Source: Streptomyces sp. WZ.A104
Lineage (GTDB): Bacteria; Actinomycetota; Actinomycetes; Streptomycetales; Streptomycetaceae
Reading direction: 5' to 3'
DNA: 64,000 bases
NCBI RefSeq assembly: GCF_002382885.1
Contig: NZ_NWVL01000011.1
Span: forward strand, 62,001-126,000
The notes beneath the pieces are model-generated. The model was not told where the DNA came from. It made no database searches and saw only the letters and a program-made list of their open reading frames with translations. Positions 9,625 through 18,342 of the stretch are shown piece after piece. A program made the translations under genes and the position numbers. Every line of letters begins with the position of its first letter. The first letter of the stretch is position 1.

Positions 9625-10417
9625 GTTCTCTGTAGCCCTTCGCTGTTGCCTTCACCACTGCCAAAGAGTCGTCTCGTGACAGGGAGTCGCTCAGTGCAAG
9701 AGCGTAACGGCTCTGGAGTGCCTCGACTACGGCTGGCGAGTCGTGCAACTTCCCTACCCGCACTCCTTCGCTGTAGGCGACTGGCGGCTGGTCATCGAAC
9801 CACATCAACGTCAGCATGCTTTCCAGCAACGAGTGGAAACCGAGCGACATGGGGAGCACGTGCGTGCGGATGAGCTTCGCTTCGGTGAGCTCAACGATGT
9901 GGTCCAGCTGCGCCGCCATGACCTTCGGGCCACCGATCGGACGTCGGAGCGATGCCTCGTCCAAGATCGCCCAGACCACAGGCGGCTTGGTGCCCTGGAA
10001 GATCTTTGCGCGGTTCAGCCGTGCGACGACGGCTTTGTCACACTCCGTCGGGCTCAACGGTGGGAACGCCATGCCGAGGACGGCACGTGCGTACGCCTTG
10101 GTCTGGAGGATACCCGGGAGAAATGACAGAGCGAACTCGCGGATCATCGTCGCCTGCTGTTCGAGATGCCGCGCCGCGCCGAAGTAGTCCGCGAGGACTC
10201 CGTCGTCCTCCGCTCCCGGCCGGAAACTCGTCAGGACATTGCCCGTGCCCAGCGCCAAATCCAGCCGACGGGCATCCTCTTCGCTAGGCATTCGGCGCCC
10301 CGCCTCGATGTGCGAGATATGCGACCGGGTCATCAGGGCCAGGTCCGCAAGCTGCTGCTGTGTCAGCCCAGCCGCTTCCCGCTGAGCCTTCAACCATGTG
10401 CCATAGGTATTACTCAC
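9557..10417 (-). CDS. XRE-family regulator with DUF5753 (Scr1-type) domain
   Basis: The GTG at 10417 (protein VSNTYGTWLKAQREAAGL) is chosen because an AGGAG site lies 7 bases upstream; the frame opens a little earlier at 10441. The 286-residue product has an XRE helix-turn-helix at about residues 7-62 (LTQQQLADLALMTRSHISHI, EAGRRMPSEEDARRL) followed by a DUF5753 ligand-like domain (FLPGILQTKAYARAVL, LDEASLRRPIGG, HVLPMSLGFHSLL). It is the partner of the DUF397 gene, with which it overlaps by 68 bp, and is divergent from the small gene at 10551. It probably binds the intergenic region 10418-10550. The C-terminal tail is longer and more basic than usual. Confidence 0.9.
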   Translation of the reverse strand: MSNTYGTWLKAQREAAGLTQQQLADLALMTRSHISHIEAGRRMPSEEDARRLDLALGTGNVLTSFRPGAEDDGVLADYFGAARHLEQQATMIREFALSFLPGILQTKAYARAVLGMAFPPLSPTECDKAVVARLNRAKIFQGTKPPVVWAILDEASLRRPIGGPKVMAAQLDHIVELTEAKLIRTHVLPMSLGFHSLLESMLTLMWFDDQPPVAYSEGVRVGKLHDSPAVVEALQSRYALALSDSLSRDDSLAVVKATAKGYREHGQAEHPDRLPAHPLAQVLLQR

Positions 10418-10550
10418 AGCCAACTCCTGTGCGACGAGCACGATGTCACTCCGAACCCCCTGGCGAGCCTAGCCACGCCGACCGCACTCTGTGAGTGGAT
10501 CGCTACTCAGCGAAGAACCCACCCCCTATTGCGACGGAGTTGACGCACCC

Positions 10551-10895
10551 ATGAGCGAACAGGCACCGAATTCCGCACGGTTGCTTCCCTGGGCCGGAGC
10601 GGACGGCAAACCCTGTTACGTCGTCGGCAACGGCGATGGACAGGTCTCGCGTGCGGCCGACCGGGTCGAGGCCATGCAGCTGGGCATGGCGTACGAACTC
10701 CTCGACCACGCCGACGACATGGTGGACGACGACCGGTCCACGTCCGTCCAGCTACGCCACCTCGCGGCGGCCCTGGCGTACTCGCTGCGGGACGTTCACC
10801 GGGTCGCCCGGAGTCGAGGCCTGAGGCTGGGGATTCCCGACGCCTTCGAGCCCGACCACCCGACGGGACCGGGACTGGTCCGTCTGGGGCCGTGA
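10551..10895 (+). CDS. Small hypothetical protein divergent from the XRE/DUF397 pair
   Basis: The 114-residue acidic protein starts at an ATG at 10551 with GGAG about 11 bases upstream. It has no recognised domain. The N-terminal half reads LLPWAGADGKPCYVVGNGDGQ and the middle is helical with a run of acidic residues (DHADDMVDDDRSTS). Genes at this position, divergent from DUF5753/DUF397 pairs, often encode the third partner of the module (commonly an ATPase-type anti-sigma protein). This one lacks the ATPase motifs, so any such role is inference. Confidence 0.65.
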   Translation: MSEQAPNSARLLPWAGADGKPCYVVGNGDGQVSRAADRVEAMQLGMAYELLDHADDMVDDDRSTSVQLRHLAAALAYSLRDVHRVARSRGLRLGIPDAFEPDHPTGPGLVRLGP

Positions 10896-10905
10896 GGCGG
10901 GGACC

Positions 10906-11401
10906 TCAGACCCCGGCCGTGCAGAACACGCACGCCTCCCAGAACGGCAGCGCGCCCAGCACCCGGTGACGTACGCACGAGGCCATCGCGGCCTCCTGCG
11001 GCCCGGGCAGGACATCCGCGTCGGCCTTCGCGGTCGCGGGGTCGAACGCCTCCACCATCGCCCGGTACGTGCGCAGGTAACTCTCGGCCCGAGGTGCCTC
11101 GTAGGTCAGTTCCTCCCACCGGTGGCGGGTCAGCGCCAGATCGAGGACGCGCAGCAGGAAGTCCTCGGCCCCCGCCCGCTCCTGCGGCGTGTCCCCCCCA
11201 GTCGAGCTCCGCCAGGTCGAAACCGACTGCCCCGCGCCCTATTACGTTCTGGTCCTGGAGGGTCAGCAGGGCGGCGAAGCGGAAGTCCCACGGCTCGCGG
11301 GCCATCGTGGAGACGGCGAGCATGAGCACGTCCACGAACACGGCCGTGCCGCCGTTGGTCATCTCCAGGTGGCGACCGTCACCGCCGCCGAACAGGTTCA
11401 T
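10906..11401 (-). pseudogene. Frameshifted hypothetical gene (about 164 residues when corrected)
   Basis: The frame starting at the ATG at 11401 gives MNLFGGGDGRHLEMTNGGTA and continues with plausible protein to AVGFDLAELDWG. It then turns into arginine-rich non-coding-like sequence. Another frame picks up at exactly that point with DTPQERAGAEDFLLRVLDLA and continues to a proper end (LGALPFWEACVFCTAGV, stop at 10906). The switch falls in a run of seven C (11193-11199): removing one base restores a single frame. This is a true inactivating mutation, a sequencing error, or slippage at the homopolymer. The family is not recognised. The TAG V-containing end and conserved Cys pair are the only features of note. 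Confidence 0.7.
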
Positions 11402-11568
11402 GCCCCGAGAGTAGGAGAGGAAGGAGGCCGACCTCCGATCATCCGCGTGCAGAGCGGGACGGCGACCTCGCGGAGTTGCCGTAGAGACCGGTTACCGCCT
11501 CGAAGGCACCAAGTGCGGCGCCGCCGTGCACGACGACGGTCGGCACGACATGCACCTGCTCGCTCGTA

Positions 11569-12516
11569 TCAGGGCTGACTGAGCCGGTCGTGCAGCCAGG
11601 AGCTGATGCCGCTGAGCGCCGTTGCGGCCATGGCGGTGGGGTGGCCCGTGAAGCCGTGAGGCGACTCGGGGTAGACGCGCACCTCGACGTCGTTACCCGC
11701 CGCCGACAACCGGCCTGCCAGCGCAAGGTTGTCCTCCAGCAGCACGTCGTTGCTGCCCACGACCAGCAGCGTCGGGGGCAGTCCGCGCAGGTCGCCGTAG
11801 AGCGGGGAGATATCGGGAGCGGTGCGGTCCGCGACGTGGCCGGCGTACGCCTGGATGAAGTATTCGTCCGCGTAGAGACGGCCGCCCGGGGTCTGCGCGC
11901 TCAAGTCGTAGGCGCCGTAGCGGAGTGCGGCAGCGGCGAACGGATCGACGACGCCTCTGTCCCTCAGCCGGAGCAGGGTCGTCAGGGCGAGGTTGGCTCC
12001 CGCGGAGCTGCCGCCGATCGCGAGCCGGGAGGTCCCGAAGCGGGCTTCGGCCTCCTCCAAGAGCCAGAGCGCCGCCGCTTCGCAGTCGTCGGGCGCGGCC
12101 GGCCAGGGGTGCTCGGGCGCGAGCCGGTAGTCGACACTGACGACGGCGATGTCCAGGGCGTTGGCGAGCTCGCGGTGGCGTTCGTCGCCCCGTGCCGCGG
12201 AGCCGGAGTAGAAGCCGCCGCCGTGGATGCCCAGGTAGACACCCTGGGGCGGACCGCCGGCCGGCAGGAAGATCCGGACCGGGACGCGCACTCCGGCGGC
12301 CTCGATCGTCTTCTCGACGGCAGGCGGAACGGCGGCACGCGGTGCGGGCTTCTTCGCTCGCGCCTCCTTGAGCTCCTCGAAGGTGCTTGCGCCCCGGCCT
12401 GCCGGCCTCGACCGGTAGAAGGCACGAGCTTCGGCGATCTGCTCGGCGGGCACGTCGGCGAACAGTGTTTCCAGGGCGAATCGCACGCGTCGCTCCTCCT
12501 CGTCCATCTCATCCAT
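11569..12516 (-). CDS. Alpha/beta hydrolase of the hormone-sensitive lipase family
   Basis: The 315-residue cytoplasmic hydrolase has the HSL-family oxyanion motif GIHGGGFYSGSA at about residue 100, the nucleophile elbow AIGGSSAGANLALT at about residue 170, and the C-terminal acid/base region VVGSNDVLLED and SPHGFTGH that would supply Asp and His. Such enzymes cleave small esters. A second in-frame ATG lies three codons after the first (MDEMDEEE); which is used is unclear. It is a single gene upstream of the frameshifted hypothetical gene and downstream of the transposase remnant; nothing suggests the substrate. Confidence 0.88.
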   Translation of the reverse strand: MDEMDEEERRVRFALETLFADVPAEQIAEARAFYRSRPAGRGASTFEELKEARAKKPAPRAAVPPAVEKTIEAAGVRVPVRIFLPAGGPPQGVYLGIHGGGFYSGSAARGDERHRELANALDIAVVSVDYRLAPEHPWPAAPDDCEAAALWLLEEAEARFGTSRLAIGGSSAGANLALTTLLRLRDRGVVDPFAAAALRYGAYDLSAQTPGGRLYADEYFIQAYAGHVADRTAPDISPLYGDLRGLPPTLLVVGSNDVLLEDNLALAGRLSAAGNDVEVRVYPESPHGFTGHPTAMAATALSGISSWLHDRLSQP

Positions 12517-12539
12517 TCGGGTATCACCCGGATGCTATC

Positions 12540-12810
12540 GGCGCTGCCGCGAGGCCGGGCGGCCTCGCCTCGGGGCGGTGGACGCCTTCGGCGACACCGC
12601 CTACTCCACTGGTGACGCCCGCCAGGCCATGGACCGGGAAGGACACCGGCTATTCCTCAAGCCCGCCACGCTGCGGCCCGCGGTTCCCGGCGGCTTCACC
12701 CTCGACGACTTCGCCATCGACACCGCCAATGTCGCCGTGACCTGCCCGGCCGGTCACACCGTGGCCCTGTCCGACCCCGGCGGGCACCGCCGACCGGGGC
12801 GTACGTCTGC
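12540..12810 (+). pseudogene. Transposase remnant resembling the IS1182 family
   Basis: The plus-strand frame encodes FGDTAYSTGDARQAMDREGH, then LKPATLRPAVPGGFTLDDF and VTCPAGHTVALSDPGGH. This is the central part of IS1182-type DDE transposases, including the D-T-A-Y block that follows the second catalytic Asp. Neither the N-terminal DNA-binding part nor the C-terminal catalytic Glu region is present, and the frame degenerates after about 12800. It marks an old insertion at the edge of the toxin/immunity region. Confidence 0.7.
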
Positions 12811-12854
12811 GACTCGTCCATCCGCTCACGTCGGGCACCGTTCCACGCCCGGCT

Positions 12855-13496
12855 TCAGCAGCGCAGCCCGACGACACCCCAACCGCGCAGCTCGGCTTGG
12901 CCGATGACGTCGCCCCACCCCTGGAGCAGCCCGACGAACGTGTCGAAGTCGTTGATCCGTCCGAAGTCGGCCCGGGAGTGCTGGTCGAACGGGCCTCGCA
13001 GCAGGTTCAGTTCAGGGCCGACGGAGTCCCAGAGACCCTTCAGCGAGGAAACAGCCGCAGGACGACACCACAGAAGATGGTCCGAGGGCGCAGGGGACTC
13101 GTCCACCGACACGAGCGCCGATGCCTCCTGGGCGTCCTCCCGATCAGGCATGTACTCAAGCCCACCCCAGAAGAGAGGATCGACGAACCGGTCCACGGCC
13201 GAGCGTAGTCCCGGCTCGACGAACGACCGGATCTCCTCCCACCGCTCACCCGCCCAGAAGTGATCCTTGTACGAGCACCCGACGTCCCCGAAGTCGAACT
13301 TCCCGAACCAGCCCAAGGTCGGGGGAGAGGGCCAGGACCACTGAGGCCCGGCGGACGGCGGACAGTCCGGCCCGGCGTCCCACCCTTCCTCGTCCACCGA
13401 GGTTCCGGCCTCGTGCAGCATCGCGTAGTGCTGATCCTCCGGTACCGCCATGAGGTGATCCCAGTCGACGACCAGCACGTCCATGCATATGCCCAT
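12855..13496 (-). CDS. Hypothetical protein, possible immunity or orphan gene of the toxin locus
   Basis: This 213-residue acidic protein is rich in Trp and aromatic residues (WSWPSPPTLGWFGKFDFGD, HFWAGERWEEIRSF, PLFWGGLEYM). No known family is recognised. It has no signal peptide or membrane segment. Two starts are possible, ATG at 13496 or at 13484 (MDVLVVDWDHL); neither has a strong ribosome site. Its place downstream of two Imm49 genes on the same strand, and its small soluble acidic character, are what is expected of an extra immunity gene in a polymorphic toxin locus, but this is only inference from context. Confidence 0.6.
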   Translation of the reverse strand: MGICMDVLVVDWDHLMAVPEDQHYAMLHEAGTSVDEEGWDAGPDCPPSAGPQWSWPSPPTLGWFGKFDFGDVGCSYKDHFWAGERWEEIRSFVEPGLRSAVDRFVDPLFWGGLEYMPDREDAQEASALVSVDESPAPSDHLLWCRPAAVSSLKGLWDSVGPELNLLRGPFDQHSRADFGRINDFDTFVGLLQGWGDVIGQAELRGWGVVGLRC

Positions 13497-13559
13497 GACG
13501 ATAGAGGGTAGAAGGCCGGCGGCACCGATCGCGGCCCTTGGGGGATCAGGTCCGTCGGC

Positions 13560-14306
13560 TCAGGTTGGGAATTCGCCGAGCCAGGAGCGCTGGAGGAGGT
13601 GTTTGGGGAGGTAGTCGGATTCGATGTCGAGGGGGAATTCGGCGTCGTAGGCGAGGCAGGCGATGGCGAGGGGGCCGAGGGCGATGCTGCCGTCGATGTC
13701 CGTGGCGCGTTCTTCGTTGTGGGTCCAGTAGGCCTTGTGGACTTTGAGGGCGTCGGCGAGGGCGGGAACGAAGCCTTCACGGTCGTTGCGGACGTAGTGG
13801 TAGAAGAGGTTGATCGGTGGGTAGAGCACGCCTTGGAGCAGGTCCTGTGGGGCAATGCGGGCGACGGCGGGGTCGGACGCCTCAATGGTGGCGATGAGTT
13901 TGTCCGCGAGGTCGGGGCGTCGGAGCCACCAGCTCTGGAGGGTGTCGACCCAGTGGTAGATGTACTCGTCGTAGGACCCTTCGGGTGAGCGCAGCCGTTC
14001 CAGGGGGATCTCGCTGAGCTGGGTCATCCGGTCCTGGTCACGGCAGATGACGGCCAGCCAGAACGCCGACAGCCACATACCCGCATCGGCGGTTGGGCGA
14101 GACTCAGCGATCGATAGAGTCCGCAGCTTCCGGTTGATGCGGCACTCGACGGCACCTTCGGTCGAATGGGCAACAGCGAAGAGTGCTGATCCCAGTTGCA
14201 TCGAATTGACTGTCGACTCCCACGTCTCCACCGCCGCTGCCCTGGGGTCGGCCGCGCAATGTGCAAGCATGGCCGAAACAGCAGTACTGAAAGCGAAGTC
14301 GATCAA
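13560..14306 (-). CDS. Imm49-type immunity protein, 3' paralogue (5' end probably frameshifted)
   Basis: The 248-residue frame (TTG at 14306) is a paralogue of the next gene upstream: both share YDEYIYHWVDTLQSWWLRRP-like, LYPPINLFYHYVR-like and LAIACLAYDAEFPLDIESDY-like blocks and end in GEFPT. The pattern matches Imm49-family immunity proteins. Aligning with the paralogue, the region upstream of the TTG still encodes homologous protein (LSKHTVRRIEDLEDSTEL) up to about 14356, and an ATG at 14380 with an AGGA site opens another frame (MPSNPRDV) that ends at a TGA at 14354-14356. One lost base there would explain the break. The protein may therefore be truncated at its N-terminus or inactive. 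Confidence 0.7.
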   Translation of the reverse strand: MIDFAFSTAVSAMLAHCAADPRAAAVETWESTVNSMQLGSALFAVAHSTEGAVECRINRKLRTLSIAESRPTADAGMWLSAFWLAVICRDQDRMTQLSEIPLERLRSPEGSYDEYIYHWVDTLQSWWLRRPDLADKLIATIEASDPAVARIAPQDLLQGVLYPPINLFYHYVRNDREGFVPALADALKVHKAYWTHNEERATDIDGSIALGPLAIACLAYDAEFPLDIESDYLPKHLLQRSWLGEFPT

Positions 14307-14500
14307 CTCTGTGGAATCCTCCAGATCTTCGATGCGCCGGACAGTGTGCTTGCTCAGACGTCCCGCGGATTACTCGGCATCGGATCCTGAAGGCGGAGTA
14401 TGTCGGTTGAAAGCCTCATCCATGCCAGAGCTCCCCCTATGAGACGGAAAGAATTCCGGGGGCCCGCAGGGCAAGCGCAAGCGGCCCGGCGAAGCGTTGA

Positions 14501-15358
14501 TCAGGTTGGGAACTCCCCCGGCCAGTCCCGCTCCAGAAGGGCGATCGGAAGGTACTCGGATTCGACCTCGATGGGGAAGCCCGCGTCGTAGGCGAGGCAT
14601 GCCACCGCGAGAGCAGGGAGGGCAACCAAACCGGTGGCTTGAAGAGAGTTGTCCTCTGTGCTCCAGTACTCCTTGTGCCACTGGAGGGCGTCGGCGAGGG
14701 CCTGGTTGAAACCGGAGTGATCCTCGCGAACCAGGCGGTGGAACATTTCCATCGGTGGGTAGAGGATCTTCGCCGTCGTCTCGGGGTCGCTGATGTGATC
14801 CCGAGACGGATCCGTTCCATCGATCGCCGCCACCAGCTTGGCGCCCAGATCAGGGCCCCCGAGCCAGTAGTCCTGAAGTGTTTCGATCCAGGCGTAGATG
14901 AACTCGTCAAAGGGTGCGCTCGACTGCCTGAGCAGAGACACGGGAACCTGGCACAGGGCGGTCAGCCGGTTCTTCTCCCGACAGGCCACGGCGAGGTAGA
15001 AGGCCGTCAGCCATGCACCTGCATGCGCGTAGTACTGCGGGCCCGTGGCGTGGAGTGCCCGGTCCCTCTCCGCGATGCGGCAGCGGACCTCTCCTTCAAC
15101 CATGGTCGCCGTGGCGAACGTTGCCGAGCCGACCTGCATGGCGTTGACCCACGCCTTCCAGGTGGCAAGGCGGGATGCCTCGGTGTCCAGGAGGCAGTGG
15201 GACTTCGCGAGCGTGAGCGTCAGCTCGAAGGCGTCACCCAGCCGGGTGGAGCTGGTTTCCAGGCTCTCGATCAATCCCTCCGCATTTTTCTCCAGTACGG
15301 AAATGCCTGCCGCAGCGTTCTCCCTTGGAAAGGGATGGCGGGAAATGGTGACCGTCAA
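14501..15358 (-). CDS. Imm49-type immunity protein
   Basis: The intact paralogue of 285 residues begins MTVTISRHPFPRENAAAG and lies only 11 bp after the toxin gene stop, the expected place for the cognate immunity gene. Conserved blocks are WKAWVNAMQVGSATFATAT, HAGAWLTAFYLAVACREKNR, FIYAWIETLQDYWLGGPDL and ACLAYDAGFPIEVESEYLP. These all-helical proteins bind and neutralise the toxin domain of a sister cell or the producer's own toxin in the cytoplasm. It is probably co-transcribed and translationally coupled with the toxin gene. Confidence 0.8.
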   Translation of the reverse strand: MTVTISRHPFPRENAAAGISVLEKNAEGLIESLETSSTRLGDAFELTLTLAKSHCLLDTEASRLATWKAWVNAMQVGSATFATATMVEGEVRCRIAERDRALHATGPQYYAHAGAWLTAFYLAVACREKNRLTALCQVPVSLLRQSSAPFDEFIYAWIETLQDYWLGGPDLGAKLVAAIDGTDPSRDHISDPETTAKILYPPMEMFHRLVREDHSGFNQALADALQWHKEYWSTEDNSLQATGLVALPALAVACLAYDAGFPIEVESEYLPIALLERDWPGEFPT

Positions 15359-15369
15359 CTTGATTCTCC

Positions 15370-18342
15370 TCAGAAAATCTTGAAATGCTTCATATGAGCT
15401 CCAGCGTACGTGCCTGGATTCTCCGAGGCTTGAACGAGAACGTATTGCAGAGTTTTGTTCTCGATTGCGGCACGGATCTCCTGTGCATATTTGGCGTCGA
15501 GCGGCGATGTCAGCGCGCGCGACTCCATATCGGCGACGATGGTGCGCACGTACTCCAGAGTGCCCTGCTTCACCATGGTGCCACTGTCGAGGATTCCGTT
15601 ACCCCGGCGCCAGTCCAGGTTGGCGTTGGGGCCCTTTGCCTCGACGATCACCAGATTGCCGTCCTTGGTTCGCCAGAGTTGGTCGAACCGCTTGGAGCCG
15701 TTGGGCGTGTTGGGAAGATCCGTGATCTCCCGGGAGCCTTCGAACCCACCCTGAAGCATGAGGTGGCGACGGGCCGCGTCTTCGCCCAGGGCTTCCCCCA
15801 GCTTACTGTTGTTCGGTACTCCCTCACCGACTGTCGCATCGTACTTCGCCTGTGCCTTGGCGAGCGTGTCGGCGTTGTCGAGGGAGGGAGTGGTTTGGTA
15901 ACCCTTGCTTGCGGCAGTGAGCTCCATTCCAGCCCGGCGCTTTGCTGAAACGTCGTCCAAGTGCTTGAGATCCTCAGGGCTGACGGTGTCGCGCCCTCGG
16001 TGCATGGGCTCCAGCCGGTAGCTTTCACCATTTGCGTACGGCAGATCGTCCGCTGCCATCCAGCTACCGTCGTCCCGCCTGGCCAGCTTTGGCAGGAGCT
16101 GGCCGTCGACCTTTCGGCGAGAGCTCTCACGGCGGCCGATTTCGTCGTAGTTCTCCTTGAACCAAGGACCACCCTCGTTCGCCAGTCGCACGTGTTCACG
16201 AGTGATCGCCGCACGCTGCTCAGGAGTCCGTTCAGAGGGAGGAACGTCGCGAGCCGCCTCGTACTCCGCGATGGCCGCAGCCTCGTCAGAGGATCGCGCG
16301 GGGACATCGTTGTTACGCCCACCGGTATCCGCTGCCGACGGGCCCGGCACGGTGCCGTCCACCGCAGATCCGCCGGGCGTGTTGTGGCCAACTCCGGTAG
16401 CAGGGGGTTCGGGATAGCTGCCGCCCGCGCCCGTACTGTCTGTTCGGGGTGGACCGGGCCTTCCATTGTCCAGGTTGTTCGTCGGCACGTGGTCACCCCG
16501 GCCGCCGTGGGCCGGGCCGCCCGGGGTGCCGTTGTCCAGGCTGTTGGTCGGCAGGTTGTTCGCGGCCGTCGTACCGCCCGGCAGGTTGTTCGCGGTTCCG
16601 CCCGGTGTCCTGTCGAGGTGCGAGCCGCCGTTGCCCGTGCGGCCGAGGTCGTCGCCGAGTCGGCCCGTGTCCCCCAGGTCCGCGCTCAGGCGGATGGGGT
16701 CGCCGCCGGTGCGGGCGCCTGCGCCGACGAGGGCCGACTGTTCGGCGGGGGTGCGGGGCAGGGGGCTGTCGGCGTCGGTTCTGATGGGGGCGCCGTCGGT
16801 GGGGGTGTCCTTGGGGGCTGCGGTGTGGTGCTGTTTGAGGGTGCCGTCCTCCGTGAGGATATTGCCCTCGCGGTCGAGGTGGATGACGTTGCCGTCGGCG
16901 TCGACGTCCTTGATGGTGCCCTCGGGCAGGGCCGTGGTGCCCTCGGGGAGTTTGAGGGAACCCTCCGCGATGGGCAGGGAACCGGCCGGTGGGGCCATGC
17001 CTTCGGGGAGGCGGACCACGCCGTCGCCGAGGTCGAGCGCTCCGGCGGGGATGTCCATGCCGTCCGGGAGCTTGACCGTGTTCTTCGGGACGGCGAACGC
17101 GCCGTCGGGGATCGCCGCGCCCTCGGGCAGGTGCAGGGTGCCGTCGGCGAGCTTGAATCCGCCGTCCGGGAGGGTGACCGCGCCCTCGGGGACCGTGGGG
17201 ATCTCGACGTTGCCCATGCCCTTGAGACCGGACATCACATCGCTGGTCTTCGTGAAGCCCGCCCCCGCGCCCTTGAAGAGGTACGTCATCGGGTCGATGG
17301 CCCGGCCCGCCTTGCCCGCGAACGACAGGGCCTTCGCCGCGGCCGCCGCCTTGCCCGCGCCGGCGGCGGCTCCGCCCGTGCCGCCGGTGAAGACGGTGGT
17401 CAGGACGTTGAAGGTGACCGCGCCGGCGGCGCGCGAGGGGTTCTCGCTCCACTGGTCCCAGGCCAGGAGGGCCTTGCCGGTCTCCTTCATCGCGGTGCGT
17501 GAGTCCCGGAGCCAGGAGGGGAGTTGGTCCTCCGGCGCCATCCAGAACGCGCCCGCCAGCGGGGTGCTGGAGATCGCGATACCGGTGACCAGCTTGCCCA
17601 GGCCTGTCCAGGCCTGCTTCGCGGCGTCCCAGCCCTCGGTGCCGAACAGGGTGCCCAGGCCCTTGATCGTGCCCCAGACGCCGTCGACGAAGACGCCCTT
17701 GGCGAAGTCCCAGGCGTGTTCGTGCAGGTGCCACCAGGGCTTCGATTCCTGGACCGGGTCGCCCCAGGGCAGGCCCTTGGCGTTCTTCATGGCCTCGGCG
17801 TCGTAGCCGTACATGCCCTTGCCGTTGGAACCGTCGTTGGTCTTCAGTTTCTGCCCGCCCGGAACCAGGGCGATGATCTTGTTGTGGCAGGCCCGCTCCA
17901 CCGCCTGGAACGCCGCCCAGGTCTCGGCGATCTCGCTACGGCGGTTGTTGTTCTCCTCGACCAGGTCGCCGTCCTCGCGCCACTTGTCGTCCGCGTTGGC
18001 CTTGGCGAGGAACGTCCCCGCATCCCGCTTGAGCTGCTTCAGCTTCTCGACCAGCGGGTAGGCGTCGTCCGAGTAGGCACTCAGCGCACTCGCGATGGTC
18101 GCCACGTCCGACTTCAATGACGCACCCCGGTCCGCGACCGGTTTCGTCACCGCGAACAGCTGCTCCGCCTCCGGGGCCTTGTAGAAGGCCTGGAGTCCGC
18201 CGAAGCTGCTGTGGATGTCCCCCGCGGCCGTGGCGATCTTCGCCCCGCCCTTGCTCAGCGCGGTGACCGTGGTGTCCAGCAGCGCGAGGTCACCCGTGAA
18301 GACCGGTATGCCCTCCAGATTCACCGGCTGGTTCTCGCTCAC
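15370..18342 (-). CDS. Type VII-linked polymorphic toxin with nuclease-like C-terminus
   Basis: This 990-residue protein starts with a GTG at 18342 that overlaps the stop of the DUF6507-like gene by 4 bases. Residues 10-145 form a helical WXG100-like region (VTALSKGGAKIATAAGDIHS). Residues about 200-380 contain Gly/Ala-rich hydrophobic stretches that may insert in or cross a membrane. Residues about 380-477 are a run of short repeats (TLPDGGFKLADGTLHLPEG-like), which may form a beta-solenoid stalk. A Pro/Gly/Asn-rich linker (500-700) follows. The last 150 residues carry RFDQLWRTKDGNLVIVEAKG, a D-ExK arrangement of PD-(D/E)XK nucleases. Immunity genes follow at once. The likely role is contact-dependent killing through type VII secretion. 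Confidence 0.8.
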   Translation of the reverse strand: MSENQPVNLEGIPVFTGDLALLDTTVTALSKGGAKIATAAGDIHSSFGGLQAFYKAPEAEQLFAVTKPVADRGASLKSDVATIASALSAYSDDAYPLVEKLKQLKRDAGTFLAKANADDKWREDGDLVEENNNRRSEIAETWAAFQAVERACHNKIIALVPGGQKLKTNDGSNGKGMYGYDAEAMKNAKGLPWGDPVQESKPWWHLHEHAWDFAKGVFVDGVWGTIKGLGTLFGTEGWDAAKQAWTGLGKLVTGIAISSTPLAGAFWMAPEDQLPSWLRDSRTAMKETGKALLAWDQWSENPSRAAGAVTFNVLTTVFTGGTGGAAAGAGKAAAAAKALSFAGKAGRAIDPMTYLFKGAGAGFTKTSDVMSGLKGMGNVEIPTVPEGAVTLPDGGFKLADGTLHLPEGAAIPDGAFAVPKNTVKLPDGMDIPAGALDLGDGVVRLPEGMAPPAGSLPIAEGSLKLPEGTTALPEGTIKDVDADGNVIHLDREGNILTEDGTLKQHHTAAPKDTPTDGAPIRTDADSPLPRTPAEQSALVGAGARTGGDPIRLSADLGDTGRLGDDLGRTGNGGSHLDRTPGGTANNLPGGTTAANNLPTNSLDNGTPGGPAHGGRGDHVPTNNLDNGRPGPPRTDSTGAGGSYPEPPATGVGHNTPGGSAVDGTVPGPSAADTGGRNNDVPARSSDEAAAIAEYEAARDVPPSERTPEQRAAITREHVRLANEGGPWFKENYDEIGRRESSRRKVDGQLLPKLARRDDGSWMAADDLPYANGESYRLEPMHRGRDTVSPEDLKHLDDVSAKRRAGMELTAASKGYQTTPSLDNADTLAKAQAKYDATVGEGVPNNSKLGEALGEDAARRHLMLQGGFEGSREITDLPNTPNGSKRFDQLWRTKDGNLVIVEAKGPNANLDWRRGNGILDSGTMVKQGTLEYVRTIVADMESRALTSPLDAKYAQEIRAAIENKTLQYVLVQASENPGTYAGAHMKHFKIF

